A DNA stretch of 64,000 bases from Siphlonurus alternatus. Lineage: Eukaryota; Arthropoda; Insecta; Ephemeroptera; Siphlonuridae. Positions 1-12,639 of this stretch are shown one piece after another. A program made the position numbers and the translations under genes. The notes below the pieces were generated by a model. That model was not told where the DNA came from and did no database searches. It saw only the letters and a list, made by a program, of their open reading frames with translations. The DNA is taken from the NCBI GenBank assembly GCA_949825025.1, contig OX463781.1, forward strand, positions 43,207,469-43,271,468, given 5' to 3'. The number at the start of each line of letters is the position of its first letter. Within the stretch, counting starts at the first letter, position 1.

Positions 1-1
1 A

Positions 2-232
2 TGTAAACATTGGTGTCTGCCCCAATTGGATAGATCCAATTTTAGAAATGTCTTAACTCGCCAAGCTGTTCACGGCTTCGACCATCTAATTTGTAAATCC
101 TCTGGTTATCATAAAGCTGAACAATCTTGTGTATGTAAATTATGTAATGAATATTGTAGCCAATATCATTTAAATATCTGTAAATCTAGAATTAAACCTA
201 TCAGTGATTATGCCAAGGGAGACTTCATATAG
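2..232 (+). CDS. C-terminal end of an unidentified ORF, probably retroelement-derived
   Basis: The reading frame is open from the left edge of the window to a TAG at 230-232, so only the last 76 or so codons are present. The visible part is cysteine-rich, with CVCKLCNEYCSQYHLNIC near residues 45-62, which looks like a small zinc-binding knuckle. The stop is followed by about 280 bases of AT-rich sequence, an AATAAA signal near 517 and then a long TA repeat, the arrangement expected of a retroelement or mRNA 3' end. I do not recognise the family. A non-LTR retrotransposon or other reverse-transcribed element is my best inference from context. A host terminal exon is the alternative. Confidence 0.35.
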   Translation, partial: CKHWCLPQLDRSNFRNVLTRQAVHGFDHLICKSSGYHKAEQSCVCKLCNEYCSQYHLNICKSRIKPISDYAKGDFI

Positions 233-516
233 TCTATATATTTTGAATAGCAATTAAGCAATAAGTTTTTCATTCTATTTATTTTCTGTCATATTTTGTT
301 TTATATATGTGCCTATATATATGATATACTATGATGTAACAGGCTGTTAATATCATCTGTTATTTTATTTTATATTCTTTTATTATCATTTTCTATTTTT
401 CTATTGTTCTGTAACTATTATATATAGTTTGTATGTGTGTTTTATGTGTTCTATTACAGTGTTATTTTATAATGTATATTTCTAATATTATTTTGTATGT
501 ACACTTTTTGTGTTTA

Positions 517-526
517 ATAAAAGACT

Positions 527-577
<51 letters not shown>
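517..577 (+). repeat. Polyadenylation-like signal and (TA)n tail
   Basis: AATAAAAGAC is followed within 20 bases by an uninterrupted TA dinucleotide run of about 45 bases. It lies downstream of the ORF end at 232 and probably marks that element's 3' end. Confidence 0.6.
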
Positions 578-580
<3 letters not shown>

Positions 581-1384
581 TTTAACCCTAAAATACAATT
601 GGTCAGAAACTCTGCACTGCACTCTCACAAGGAATATCAAATGTATTTGTGTTCTAGCTTAAGAATGTTACCCACCTGTATATTTGCAGACACCTTGTCA
701 AGCAGACACGTTGAGAGAGTGTTCAATACCAAGTTAATTATTACACTGTCCATCCCTCTTCCTCCATTACACAGGGTCTAATTAGATAATGCAAAATCGT
801 AGTCAATATTTAATAACGTATTAATATTCATAGAAGTTTACCTCTCTAAAATATTAATATATCTTATTATATATACCTTAAATAATATAATAATAAACAT
901 ATTATATATATATATTGTACTATATTATATAACTACTGTTTTGTTATTTATACAATATATAAATCCAATAACATGTTCAAACAAACAAAACACGCGATCT
1001 TGAAGTATTGTAATATACAAGTAAAATATTACTCTATTATAGTATCTTTTTCATGAAACTTAATCACATAATTCTTAGTATATTCTTCATGTTGTATTGG
1101 TTTACATTTTTTATTATTTACAAACAATTTATTGGTAGCAATATCAGATACCTCTTCAGATATTCTGAGTGTTATAACTATTTGATTTATTGTTTTTTAT
1201 GGCACATAAGAGTGCTTTTTCTGTGACCTCATACACAGAATTGGAACTTGAGGATAAGAAGTATAAAAATATGTTTCATAAGATGAATAATTTCTCGGAT
1301 TTATTAAAATATAGAAAAATAAACATTGGTAAAACGATAATAATAATTGAATTTGTTTTATTATATTAATTGTACGTATTTATT
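578..1384. other. AT-rich stretch, nothing recognised
   Basis: Short ORFs only, with no splice-flanked exon, tRNA or inverted repeat that I could support. Confidence 0.5.
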
Positions 1385-1777
1385 CTATATTATAAACTTC
1401 TGTATTAGGTCAATTAAACAATTACATTGCACGTTCCTATATTTTAATAATATTTGTTCGATTAATTTATTTAATAATTTATTGTTCATGTTTTTTAATG
1501 TATCCCCTAGTTGATAAAATTTTCTTCTTGATGTATTGATTATTTTTAAATGTAAAATATTAAACTCAATGTAAGAGGAAAACGAAGGTATATATTCAAA
1601 CTCAAATGTTTCTAGAGCCCATTTTATTTTCATATGGTATACAAAGGCAGTCAATCGTAATCGAGATTTAATTTTTTTTTTTGAAAAAGTTAGAAATGTT
1701 TTTGTTTTTAGAAATTTTATGTTTATTAATAAATTCGTTAAAGGGTACTTTACCACTTTATGTGCACTGGTGCTCAA
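1385..1777 (-). CDS. Hypothetical 130-codon ORF
   Basis: This is one of the longest stop-free frames outside simple repeats, notable because the DNA is so AT-rich that stops are frequent by chance. It begins at a TTG and has a stop codon only a few codons upstream, so there is no convincing ATG start. The predicted product is Lys/Ile/Leu-rich and basic, with no recognised motif, signal peptide or clear membrane segment. It may be a fragment of a decayed element or a chance ORF. I assign no function. Confidence 0.2.
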   Translation of the reverse strand: MSTSAHKVVKYPLTNLLINIKFLKTKTFLTFSKKKIKSRLRLTAFVYHMKIKWALETFEFEYIPSFSSYIEFNILHLKIINTSRRKFYQLGDTLKNMNNKLLNKLIEQILLKYRNVQCNCLIDLIQKFII

Positions 1778-2140
1778 TAGTGCTTTCTAACATATCCTAT
1801 TTTCAACGTTATTTTTTTTAATTATATTTTAATTTGTATTGGTGAAATAAAATAAAAAATAAATAAAAATACAAGAACTACAAATTATTAAGAAATGAAA
1901 ATTGTGCCAAAAAGAAGTGAGATTTAAAAAAATCTGAGAGGGGGCATGTATTTGTAGAAGAAGGAAAACTAAGGAAATCCAATTCTACCACTAAATTATA
2001 AAACAATTCAAATGACATCAATAATATATTATTGTTATATTTACCTCATATTTGTTTTGATATGTCAATTTTTACATGATACTTCTTCTATGTTTGCCAT
2101 TTGGTTGAGTGTCACTAGAATGTACGTGACATACTTGTGT

Positions 2141-2142
<2 letters not shown>

Positions 2143-2173
<31 letters not shown>
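2143..2173. repeat. (CT)n microsatellite
   Basis: About 15 CT units. The flanking 1778-2142 and 2174-3440 are AT-rich with nothing else recognised. Confidence 0.9.
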
Positions 2174-2176
<3 letters not shown>

Positions 2177-3441
2177 CACTAACGTACATATGAAACCATT
2201 TCTCATACTCGAAGATATCTTTGCAAGACTCAAAATATCCTCCTCTTCCTTCTTGCAACAGAAACTTCATATGATGTCCTAGAAATGCAAGTAGAAAAAT
2301 ATAATAAAAATAATAAAGAAAATAAGAAGGTTCTTATATCCTTGAGTAATAAAACATTTCAAAACTGCATGGTACTTGTGTGGTACATTTTTATATGAGA
2401 AAATGTATAGAAAAGACAAATAAGAAAGGTAAACTTTCATCGTTAAAACCTTCTGTTGTCTATTTTCAAGTATATAACATACAGTATAAATATATACTTT
2501 TAGTATATTTTTTTTATAAAATATATCATGTATAAAATTTTTGTGTATTTTTTTATATAGGAAAGAAAAATATAATGATGCACGTGAAAACTTTACATTT
2601 ATAAGATGTGTATTAAAACATTTTTTTTAATACAGACAATTTTAACAATTCTCATATATATTAATTTAAATTTGTTTTAATATTTTAAAATATTTTGGAA
2701 TATTTTACACACGGAAAATGGAATGACTGGTCATATTAATGCTGGTAAAAAATTAATTAAATATTCAAATATCATGCCAAACAAAAATTTTGCTGTTTTA
2801 AATTTATATTTTTGCAATTACATAAAAAAAACTGTGTCTGCACATATCCGCTACTTTACTATTTTTTTAACTCTATTGTAGAACACTGGTCGATCGCAAC
2901 TTAAATGAATAAAAAAGAAGAGATCAGCTTTGGCTGGACAATATGATTAAAATGAAATAATAATAAAAAAAAAAGCCGACTTGGAACAGTTGGAACTTTT
3001 CTTCACGTTTTATATTATCACCATTGTCATCAAATTGTATGTCAAATATCGATGGTGCCGACTAACAGCGTTTTGCTCTGAAACTTGAATTATAGCAAAT
3101 GAGGCGTAGCTACCAAAATATAACAGCTTTTTACCAGAGAGCTTCTCAGAATTTGGTATTGGAACCAATTAATGTACATAATTGAATTGAATTTTCATAT
3201 GGGGGCAACTGGTCACATGCATTATATAACATCGGAAAACATAAAATATTTACTAAAATCTAAATTTAGGATTGAAGTACGTCACTTATGACATATTTGA
3301 CTTGTGTGTTTTACTGCATGCTGATTGAGAGATCAAGTGGAATGACTATATGTAATAGAGACAAATTTAGACAAACCCCTTTTCATATATAATTATGATG
3401 AAACTTCACCAAAATTACCGTACAGCCAGTGGTTGTTAAAT

Positions 3442-3742
3442 GAAGTGTGGCGCAGTTCATAAACTGGTTCTCCACCGATCACTGAGATCAAGCAATGTCA
3501 AACGTGGTTAGTAAATTGTATGGTGACCATTTTCAACAAAACAACACGCTTCTCACACTCAGCGGTAATTCGTTGCGCTTTCCCCTTGTGGTTTCCCTGG
3601 CTTTGAACCATTTAACTTCCGGTTCACTGAAAAAAGTTGTAATTAACGTTCATTCTGACTGAGGTTTCCACGTTTCCCTCAGTCACAGGGAGCATTGCAA
3701 GATCCTATTCCGGATGTACCCACGAAATACAAAGTTAGGTTT
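3442..3742 (+). mobile_element. 5S rRNA-derived SINE, copy 1
   Basis: The head matches the internal part of 5S rRNA: CCGATCACTGAGATCAAGCA, then a GTGGTTAGTA block, then a C-box-like TGTATGGTGACC near 3519-3530. The remainder aligns with the copy at 58105, including GGTTTCCACG, CCCTCAGTCACAGG and a closing AAATACAAAGTTAGG. SINEs with 5S heads (SINE3 class) are transcribed by RNA polymerase III from the embedded promoter and mobilised by a partner LINE. The head is diverged from functional 5S rRNA, so this is not a 5S gene. It is an old, probably dead copy. Confidence 0.75.
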
Positions 3743-4439
3743 AATTTTCACTGCAGTTGGCTCGAGTTGTAAGTAATTAGTAAGTGCGTACTCAGTTGTA
3801 GTGAAAAAAAAAAACAGAAAAGGTTTCATATGAAAAAATTCATTACAAAGCATGTATTTTTATACCCTAAAAAAAAGAAATATATACACGTTCAATTTGA
3901 AGTTAAAATTGTTGTATGCAAATATTATCAAGATAGAAAAACATGAATACGTATACAGACTTGAATAATAAAAAGTTTTTATTCAACTGCCATCAATTCT
4001 CTTTGGAAAGTTCACTAAAGATATTTGAATATCGCCATTCTTTTTATCGATTGAATATTAATTTGAATAATTTTTATTTCATTAAGCAATTTCCTTCCAT
4101 ATAAAATTAACTTCGTTTGTTAAAGAACACTCATTATATTTAGTATTTACTTCAAGGAATTATCTTCTCTAAATGTTAAAACGTAAAAATAAATATATAT
4201 TTTTTATAACTTTATGTTTAATTGTATAATTATTAATACTTGACTACCTGTAAATGAAAAAAAAAAAAAAAAAAATGAGAAGCTATACAACAGCACCCGA
4301 TCGATGAATCAAATTTTAGAAATTTGAGAGTGATATAGAAAATAGTTCTATATAGATTTAAAAATCAATTGAGGCTTCAAGTGATGCGCTCTCGCTGTGC
4401 AACTGTTTGTCGCTAAGGTCCATCTTGCACTTGAAAAAT

Positions 4440-5038
4440 GAAGCAAAGTGTTTTTTTAGTTTTTTTTTTAACTTTTCTAGGTTATAAATCGAGTAAAAAA
4501 TGTAAATCTAGATGAATTATCTACTTTAATTTTCAGTTTGGACCAAAGTTCCGTAAAGGAATTTTCCCTGAAAAATCTTATTCTTAGTGAAAAAACAAAG
4601 TCGCGTATTTTTTTTTACATAGGTTTGGTATAGCGGGTGGGAACACCGAAAAATCAGCTGACTTGAAGCCTCTACTGTAGAGCCAGAAATTTTGGTGATT
4701 TAAGGGTAAGATAATGTGCCCAATTAAAAAAAATACATGAAAATTATGAAATATATCTAAAATGTTCTCCTCTACATCCAGTAAAAGTTATAGCTAAAAT
4801 TTCACAGGTATACAAATTTGATCTAGTTTTTCAGTTACGAATTCTTAAAATTTACTAATTTAATTATGGAAATGGATGAAATTTAAAAATTAATAATTCA
4901 AAAACTAGGTTGAATTTGTATACTTGATTTTTAACTATACTGATAGGGGATGTAGTTGAGAACATTTTAAGATATGTTTCATATTTTTCATGTTTTTTTG
5001 CATTGGTCATATTATCTTACCGTTAAATCAGGGGTACA
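4440..5038. mobile_element. Foldback element O with a shared end motif
   Basis: Two arms, about 4695-4860 and 4870-5030, are diverged inverted copies (for example AAGGGTAAGATAATGTG against CATATTATCTTACCGTT). A block ending in GGGTGGGAACACCG and AATCAGCTGACTTGAAGCC at 4612-4672 recurs near 60099-60160 (+), 29410-29455 (-) and 16796-16860 (-). A single arm resembling the inverted part recurs at 25505-25700. I read this as a diverged, non-autonomous DNA element family. No target duplication was resolved. Confidence 0.55.
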
Positions 5039-5382
5039 TTTTATAAATAAATTTTAAATTTTTTCTTTAATGAAAATGTTGAAGCTAATAGTTAACAGGT
5101 TATTTCTTGTTTCTTTCTTCTTAATAAATCTCTGTTACTGCATTGCATTGGTCTTTCTAGTTACGATATCTGCCCTCTTCTTGGCTCATATGCTTGCTTG
5201 AACGTGGGAAATTGAGTGATTATCTATTGATGTAAAATTTCAAATAAGTAAACGGTACAAAAACAAATTTAATTTAAATTTTCTGAAACTTACAATAAAA
5301 AAAGGAAATCATAATAAAACTAATCTGTTATAAATGGATGACTTATTTCAAAAATAAATTATTTCCCAGTTAAAAATTGTTA

Positions 5383-5511
5383 TGTACACTTCTCGCCTCT
5401 GAAAATATCCCACTTGCAGCCTTGTTAATCACCATGCTCTATGTTATTCTTATACGGTATAGTGATTAACAAGGTTGCAAGTGGGAAATTTTTAGAGGCG
5501 AAGAGTGTACA
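5383..5511. mobile_element. MITE family A, copy 1
   Basis: A 129-bp near-perfect foldback. The ends read TGTACACTTCTCGCC and GGCGAAGAGTGTACA. Inside are inverted CACTTGCAGCCTTGTTAATC arms. Related copies lie at 22081-22268 and 49630-49758. There is no coding capacity. Confidence 0.8.
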
Positions 5512-6791
<1,280 letters not shown>

Positions 6792-6872
6792 AGGGTGTTA
6801 CCGGAGGAAAGTGGTGACTGTCAAAGTGCCCTTAGATCCTCGTAACCAGCAACCACAGAACTTAGGTGTAAG

Positions 6873-6902
6873 GAGACGGGGGAGGGGGGGCAGAGGGGGG
6901 AG
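6873..6902 (+). repeat. G-run cluster (possible G-quadruplex)
   Basis: Runs of 5, 8 and 6 G, plus shorter runs, sit within 30 bases between the GA and CT tracts. Folding is inferred from the run spacing only. Confidence 0.5.
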
Positions 6903-6996
6903 ATCTCTCCGTGTGACATGTGACATTCTCTTCTCCTTTTGCTCCTTCCATTTCTCACTTGCACAAGTTTCAAGCGAACACCAAGTGTGACTGTTC

Positions 6997-6998
<2 letters not shown>

Positions 6999-7077
<79 letters not shown>
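6999..7077. repeat. Long (CT)n microsatellite
   Basis: About 39 CT units with one A interruption near 7021. It can pair with the GA tract 210 bases upstream. Confidence 0.95.
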
Positions 7078-7080
<3 letters not shown>

Positions 7081-8236
7081 CTATTCACTCTTACTATATA
7101 CTTCTTCATGCTTGTAAGACATACAAAATTTAGGAGGATTTATCGAAAATTGGATGACAAGAAGAAAAAGATAAATGTCGTATATTTTGTTTCTATACTA
7201 CAGTGAACTACAATTTATAATAAAAGAAATATAATAGAGCTTTTTTAAAGAACAAAAATAACATGAAAAATAAAATAAATTAAGCAATATACTTTTGATA
7301 ATGAAATAGTAATGAAATGTGTTTTTTTTCTTACGTCTGTATACGTTGTTTTTATTATCAAATTAAGTTTGAAAATAACAAAAGAATTTATTTTTATAAG
7401 ATAGACAAATAAAACAATAAAACTGTGATTTTCTCGCATAAAAGTGTTATTGCTTGAGTTATAAACTTTTTGATGTTTTCTGCTCGTTACTTTATCTTCT
7501 TCCGTGTTTTAAATTCTTCAGATTTTTTTTTTCTAAAGGCATTAAATTTCATCCTGTATAGAATTGAAGTAACGTAATAGAAAATCCCTTATAAAGCCTT
7601 CACAAATTTACATGACGTAATACTGTCAGCTGATATTGTTAGTTATGGCAGTCAAGTTTTATGTTTCAGTTATGTTGCGCTGATTCCTATAATATTGACT
7701 CTTTCTCTCCCGGCTATAATATAATAGGGGAGTGTGAAAGTATTTTAACTTTTTTTTTTTTTTATTGAATCGACCAAAGTTTATTATTTAAAAAGCTAAT
7801 TTTTCCCATAAGTTTATATTTTATTAATATAATTAATATAAACTTATAAAATTTTAGCATATTATATCACAGGTTCAGAAAATGTTTTTAAAAAAACAAA
7901 TGTTAAACATTTTCATTCTAATTTCTGTTTTTTTTTTGTAGACGACAAAATTAAAAAAAAAAAGTAAAATAGCATTTTTTTTTCATTTTTTTTATCAGAT
8001 TTATATTTAAAACTAATATTTATTTATACTTATAAATATATTATAAACATCTTATATTAATGTAATTAATTTTAATATTTAGAACTTTCACTTTTTAAAC
8101 TATATTTGATTTTTAAATAACATACTTAAATTTAATTAAATTGAAATTTAATATTAGATTAATTTTTGTTACACGTCAAAAACAGACTTCAATTTGAACA
8201 CAACATTTTCTCTTAGACCACTCATAATTTTCAATA
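7078..8236. other. AT-rich spacer with one short hairpin
   Basis: A hairpin at about 7807-7852 has inverted CATAAGTTTATATT arms. Nothing else is supportable. Confidence 0.4.
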
Positions 8237-8289
8237 TTATATTTTCAACATATTTAATCCGATATAATTTTTAAATATAACGTTTTCAG

Positions 8290-8381
8290 TAGCTCGCAGA
8301 AAGTTTGCACGGTCGGCTGTGTTGACTTGCCAATTGAGCAACGGTGTAGATTTTAGACACCAAGGCTGTTCCACCAAACAG
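8290..8381 (+). CDS. Candidate internal exon of an unidentified gene
   Basis: The 92-base segment is bounded by an acceptor-like AACGTTTTCAG and a near-consensus donor CAG|GTAAGA. Skipping the first two bases, it is open for 30 codons right up to the donor and reads ...CQLSNGVDFRHQGCSTKQ. It is GC-richer than its surroundings. I do not recognise the protein. No other exon of the same gene is evident, the acceptor has a weak pyrimidine tract, and a minus-strand ORF also crosses the region. It may be a real small exon or a chance coincidence of splice-like motifs. Confidence 0.3.
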
Positions 8382-8438
8382 GTAAGACAATAATTAGACA
8401 GGTTTTGTCTACCTGGCACAATTTGAGGAACCTGATTA

Positions 8439-8563
8439 ACAATAAAGTCACCCAAATTTATCTTTGGTTTGACGTCATGAACCTCTTCCTTTGTTCGTCA
8501 ATACAATTTTAATTGGAGGGTCGCGTGACGTCAAATCAAAGATAAATGGGGAAGACTTTATTA
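8439..8563. mobile_element. MITE family K (single copy)
   Basis: Inverted ends AATAAAGTCACCC and GGGGAAGACTTTATT, with inner inverted arms ATCTTTGGTTTGACGTCATG and CGTGACGTCAAATCAAAGAT. It is about 125 bp, non-coding, and has no second copy here. Confidence 0.65.
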
Positions 8564-9065
8564 TCCATATCCATACTGCGCAGACGAATTTTACAAATTG
8601 ACACTAAGAAGTATTGAATATAATATACCACATTGAAATATATTGTCTTAAAATTTTAAACAATAATTTAAGTAATTAAAATAGACAGTGCAGAGATATC
8701 AAACATAATATTTGTCTGTAAAAAATTACAAATCGAGAATAATGCGGCAAAAATGACTAACTCGATTTGACGTTAACCTGAGTTAGTTGTTTTATTTCTG
8801 AAAATTCCCATGGAAACTTATTTCCAACAAAATCAATTTATTTTTGGCATGGCATCTTTGAAATAATTTTGTTCTTTTATGAAAAACATGTATCCTAAGT
8901 CCTTGATCTAGAAAGATAACAACCCCTATAATATATTAAGTGTAGATTTCACCTTAGAATTATTTATTGCTGTAATGAATTATTTACAAAATAATCACGA
9001 ATTTAGTAATAAATTTGGTGCTAAAATCAACACAATAATAAAATTATTTATTATGTTTTTGAAAA
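8564..9065. other. AT-rich, nothing recognised
   Basis: No supportable feature. Confidence 0.5.
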
Positions 9066-9068
9066 TAA

Positions 9069-9269
9069 GGGTAGTCGCAGACAGAATCGCATGATTTCGC
9101 AGCATATCATAAAAAAATTAAGAACTTACGTGATCATGTGTGCACACACAGCTTATTCGTATATGGTATGGTATGACATTCGTAAGTTTCTCATTTACAA
9201 CCAGTTCTAAATTTTTATTATACGAAGTCATACGATGCGATACGATACGAAGGCAGTGTGCGACACCCC
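9069..9269. mobile_element. MITE J, PIF/Harbinger-like (TAA duplication)
   Basis: The inverted ends are GGGTAGTCGCAGAC and GTGTGCGACACCCC, with further inverted matches inward (ATCGCATGATTTCG, ACTTACG). A TAA triplet flanks both ends at 9066-9068 and 9270-9272. Three-base TWA duplications with G-rich termini are characteristic of PIF/Harbinger elements, so that is the inferred superfamily. No transposase is present. Confidence 0.65.
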
Positions 9270-9393
9270 TAACTATCTATTTGTGATTAACTTTAATGAA
9301 GAGAAAAAAAATATAATTTAAATTTTAATTGTGAATTAACTGCCTATATATAGCTAGGTAAACTCTTCACATATGATCGGAGCAAGTCATCAT

Positions 9394-9555
9394 AAAGCCG
9401 GTATTACACGATACAATTTTTCCTAATTATTGCATTCTATTTTCCCTTTTAAGAAAACTTCAACTCCATTTGTTTGTATGGAGATGAAATTTTTTTGCAA
9501 GGAAAAATTGTATGTACAATAATTAGAATAATTGTATCGTGTAATACTGGCTTTA
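9394..9555. mobile_element. MITE family B, copy 1
   Basis: The ends are AAAGCCGGTATTACACGATA and its near inverse TATCGTGTAATACTGGCTTT. The inner arms pair CAACTCCATTTGTTTG with its surroundings. Copies at 20498-20650 and 23155-23306 share CAAACAAA and ATTTCATCTCCA blocks. About 160 bp, non-coding. Confidence 0.8.
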
Positions 9556-9741
9556 GTTTTCATAAATCAACTGAAAACCAACAGTGTATTATTATTATTC
9601 ATATTTATAAAGCAACAAAAACTCTCAAATAAATGAAAATTATGACAGTTAACAAGTTTTAAACTTACATATATATTTAATGTATTATATAGAAAGCAAT
9701 CAATTTAATGGTTACCAATAATGTAATTGAATTAAGTCATA

Positions 9742-9774
9742 GTGACATATTCCATATTGACATATTCCATATTG
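9742..9774. repeat. Short tandem duplication
   Basis: TGACATATTCCATAT is present twice in direct tandem. The rest of 9556-10316 is AT-rich without recognised features. Confidence 0.7.
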
Positions 9775-10316
9775 ACAAGAAGTTTACTGTATTGGTTTAA
9801 GCAAAAAAGTAGTTAGTTTTCTCTATATATATATATCCACTGCAGTAAAGATCACATGTGTTGACCTGATTATATTTCGATATATAATTCTATGGTCATG
9901 TAGTCATGTGTCTGCAAGTATCATTGATATTCAGTATACTAAAGTTGTACTTACTCGAATATTTACTTTGCATGACCATATGTGTATCTTTCTAAGAATA
10001 TCTACAAGCTGAACATATATATGAATTGAACTGCAACATTTGCTAAGTATACATGGAGCGTTGAAATTGGATACGATGAGAACCTCTGGAACTGGAAATA
10101 AATATACCGTCCATCTGATCTAAGGTTTCCACGTTAATTAAGTCAAAATTGCTAGTGCTATATGACTCTTTCCTATTATTTTTTATCATTGCCTAATTAT
10201 AATAAACTGGTCAGCTGTAAGAATATTTAAATCAATATAAATCAAACAATGCTTTACTTTGATTCTATTTAATTTTTTTATTCAATAATTTAGTGGGTCT
10301 TGGTGCACTTCTGATA

Positions 10317-10524
10317 CAGTTGCTACATTCCTGCTGGAAGTTCCCGGAAGTGAGAGGTTTCTTCTGATCCTTCCATTCGTATTTGCAATTTGAAATTTTG
10401 GCTACAGGTTTGTAAGAAGAGTACTAACATGTTTGCAAATTTTCAAGACTCAGACACGAACAATACGACCAGAAACCTCTCACTTCCGGCTAATTCTGGC
10501 AGGAATATTAAATAATTTTGGCTG
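10317..10524. mobile_element. MITE family F, copy 1 (TA-flanked)
   Basis: The ends begin CAG and finish TTTTGGCTG between TA dinucleotides. The subterminal inverted arms read GGAAGTGAGAGGTTTC and GAAACCTCTCACTTCC. Related copies are at 51474-51669 and 56681-56898. TA duplication and CAG ends point to the Tc1/mariner group by inference. Confidence 0.7.
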
Positions 10525-11338
10525 TATTCTTAAGTAGTAAATACATTTAATATTATGTTTGCATCTAGGATTCACAGTAAAAGTTTCAAAATCCCTTACG
10601 CTGCTTTGAAAAAATATTAATGTATTCAACAAATCCATTTACAAACTTCATGTACAGAGAGTTTACATAAAAAAAAAATCTATATTACAGTTACAAATAT
10701 AATTTATATTTTATAAAAAAAAAATCTTGTTTGATTATGCAATTTTTCTGAGCTGCAGATGTTCGAATTTCAAATGCAAAATATAATTTATTATCAATGT
10801 GCTGCCAATATGTGGGACAGATGTAATTTATAAAATGTAAGATGTTTATTTAAATCATAATCTTGAACTCAATTCAACGATAAAAAATTCTTTACTAGTT
10901 GCAATGATTGAAACGAGATAATCAAAGAAATATATAACAGGAATTTTCCATTAGTACAAAATAGAAAATATGTATTTATATTCACATGAGGCTCAACATG
11001 ATCATTTTATTAGGAATCAAGATATAAATTTTATAACTCCGAAGCCTAGTAGACATGAAATATATAGAACAAAGCCTTTTACGCGTGTTTGAGAAATTAT
11101 ATTAAATTACCATGTTCCTCAAAGTCGTATTCCTGATGTGAAAGTGTTTGCAAGAGAACTTAAAGATTTTCTCATCGATAAGTATTAACATTTTTGAATG
11201 AAAATTTTTAATGTGGTGTGTTAGTGTGAAATTGACGTTTCTAGAACCTCAAGAATTTGTATTATTGTAATTTAATGCATATTTAATTGTAGGATACTAT
11301 GGAAATACAAATTATCAAATTTGAATTTTATATAGTAA
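10525..11338. other. AT-rich, nothing recognised
   Basis: No supportable feature. Confidence 0.5.
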
Positions 11339-12364
11339 CTACACTCTTAAATATTAGATACTGAATGGGTTTTCATTACTTTAAAAAAGTACTTAATTTA
11401 AGTACTTTCTTGAAATTGCACTGTGTTTGAAGTAATTAAAAAATTAATGTACTTATTTTAATTACAAAACAAATTTAGTACATTTTTTTCAAGTACAAAA
11501 CAAATTAAGTACATTTTTTTTAAGTACAAAACAAATTCAGTACATTTTTTTAATAAAAGTACTGAAATTTAAGTTCAATGAGTTGCCACAGTGGCGTAAA
11601 AAACCGGAAGTTCAAAACATATGTTGACCGACCACGAGACCGTGCAATCAGTGACTGCTAGTAATTAGCGATTAATTATAGAGTAATCTTAACCGTTAGG
11701 GATGTTTTATATAGAGAATCTCAAATATGAATATACGTTTGTAATGTGGATTGTTTAGTTTCAATCGAAATCGATCAAATTTTGCGAGAACGGTAAGCTT
11801 TAAAATATGTGAAAAAATTTCTTCTTCTGCAGTCAATATTACTATGCATCATATAATATATAATTACTTGTTAACTAAATTTTGACTTTTGATGCATTGC
11901 CATTCAATTTTATTGAATTTTTTTAATCGTAAGGTATTAATTAATAAATAATATAATAAAATATCACTGTTATTTTATCCTTGTGAGCTAAATCATTATA
12001 TGTTATTTTTTTCTGAACTATTATTAAATACATCTAATATGTAACAATACATACAGCAGGTAAAATAAAGACAATATGCATTTATTGACAAGCGTCAGAT
12101 ATAAATTCAAGAAATAATGCATTACGTTAGCGTTACATGTTCTTTCAGTACATTAATGAAGTCAGTACTTTTTTTTGGAAAAAAGATGTGATTAAATGGA
12201 GTCAAAAAAAGTACATTTTTTGTACTGAATCTTTTTTTCAGTACTTTTATTGTAAATGCTGAATTAAGTACTTTATCCAAGTACAAAATATGTAGTGATT
12301 AAACAGAGTCAAAAAAAGTACAAAAAATGTACTTGGACTAAGTATCTAAAAGTTTAGTGTGTAG
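11339..12364. mobile_element. AGTAC-rich DNA element N (about 1 kb)
   Basis: Diverged terminal inverted repeats start CTACACTCTTAAATATTAGA and end TCTAAAAGTTTAGTGTGTAG. Both ends are packed with GTACTT/AAGTAC motifs. At 11463-11560 a unit of about 29 bases (AAGTACAAAACAAATTAAGT and onward) is repeated three times. The centre is less repetitive and has no long ORF. A diverged relative of the right end sits at 18480-18600. It is probably a non-autonomous DNA transposon, superfamily unknown. Confidence 0.6.
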
Positions 12365-12639
12365 AAATTTTCATATTCTACCATCGACATATTTTATTTT
12401 TTTAGCTTGGTAACATTTAGTTGCCACATAATTAGTTCTGCATGATGGAACTTGTGGAGTCTCCAATGTATCATAGAATTTCGTGTTTCATTGCAAGAAA
12501 TTTGACCAAAAATGTCAAAGCTTCATAAGGTCAGGACAGAGAAGTTAGCTCCAGTTTCATTATAAGGTTATAATAACCTCTAGATGTCTGGAAATTTCAG
12601 TTGAATTTCTGTCCACAAAGCACGGAGGTCCATTATCTT

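Noticed and set aside
3442..3560. Functional 5S rRNA gene
   Set aside because: Only internal promoter blocks match. The ends are missing and a non-5S body follows directly, so it is a SINE.
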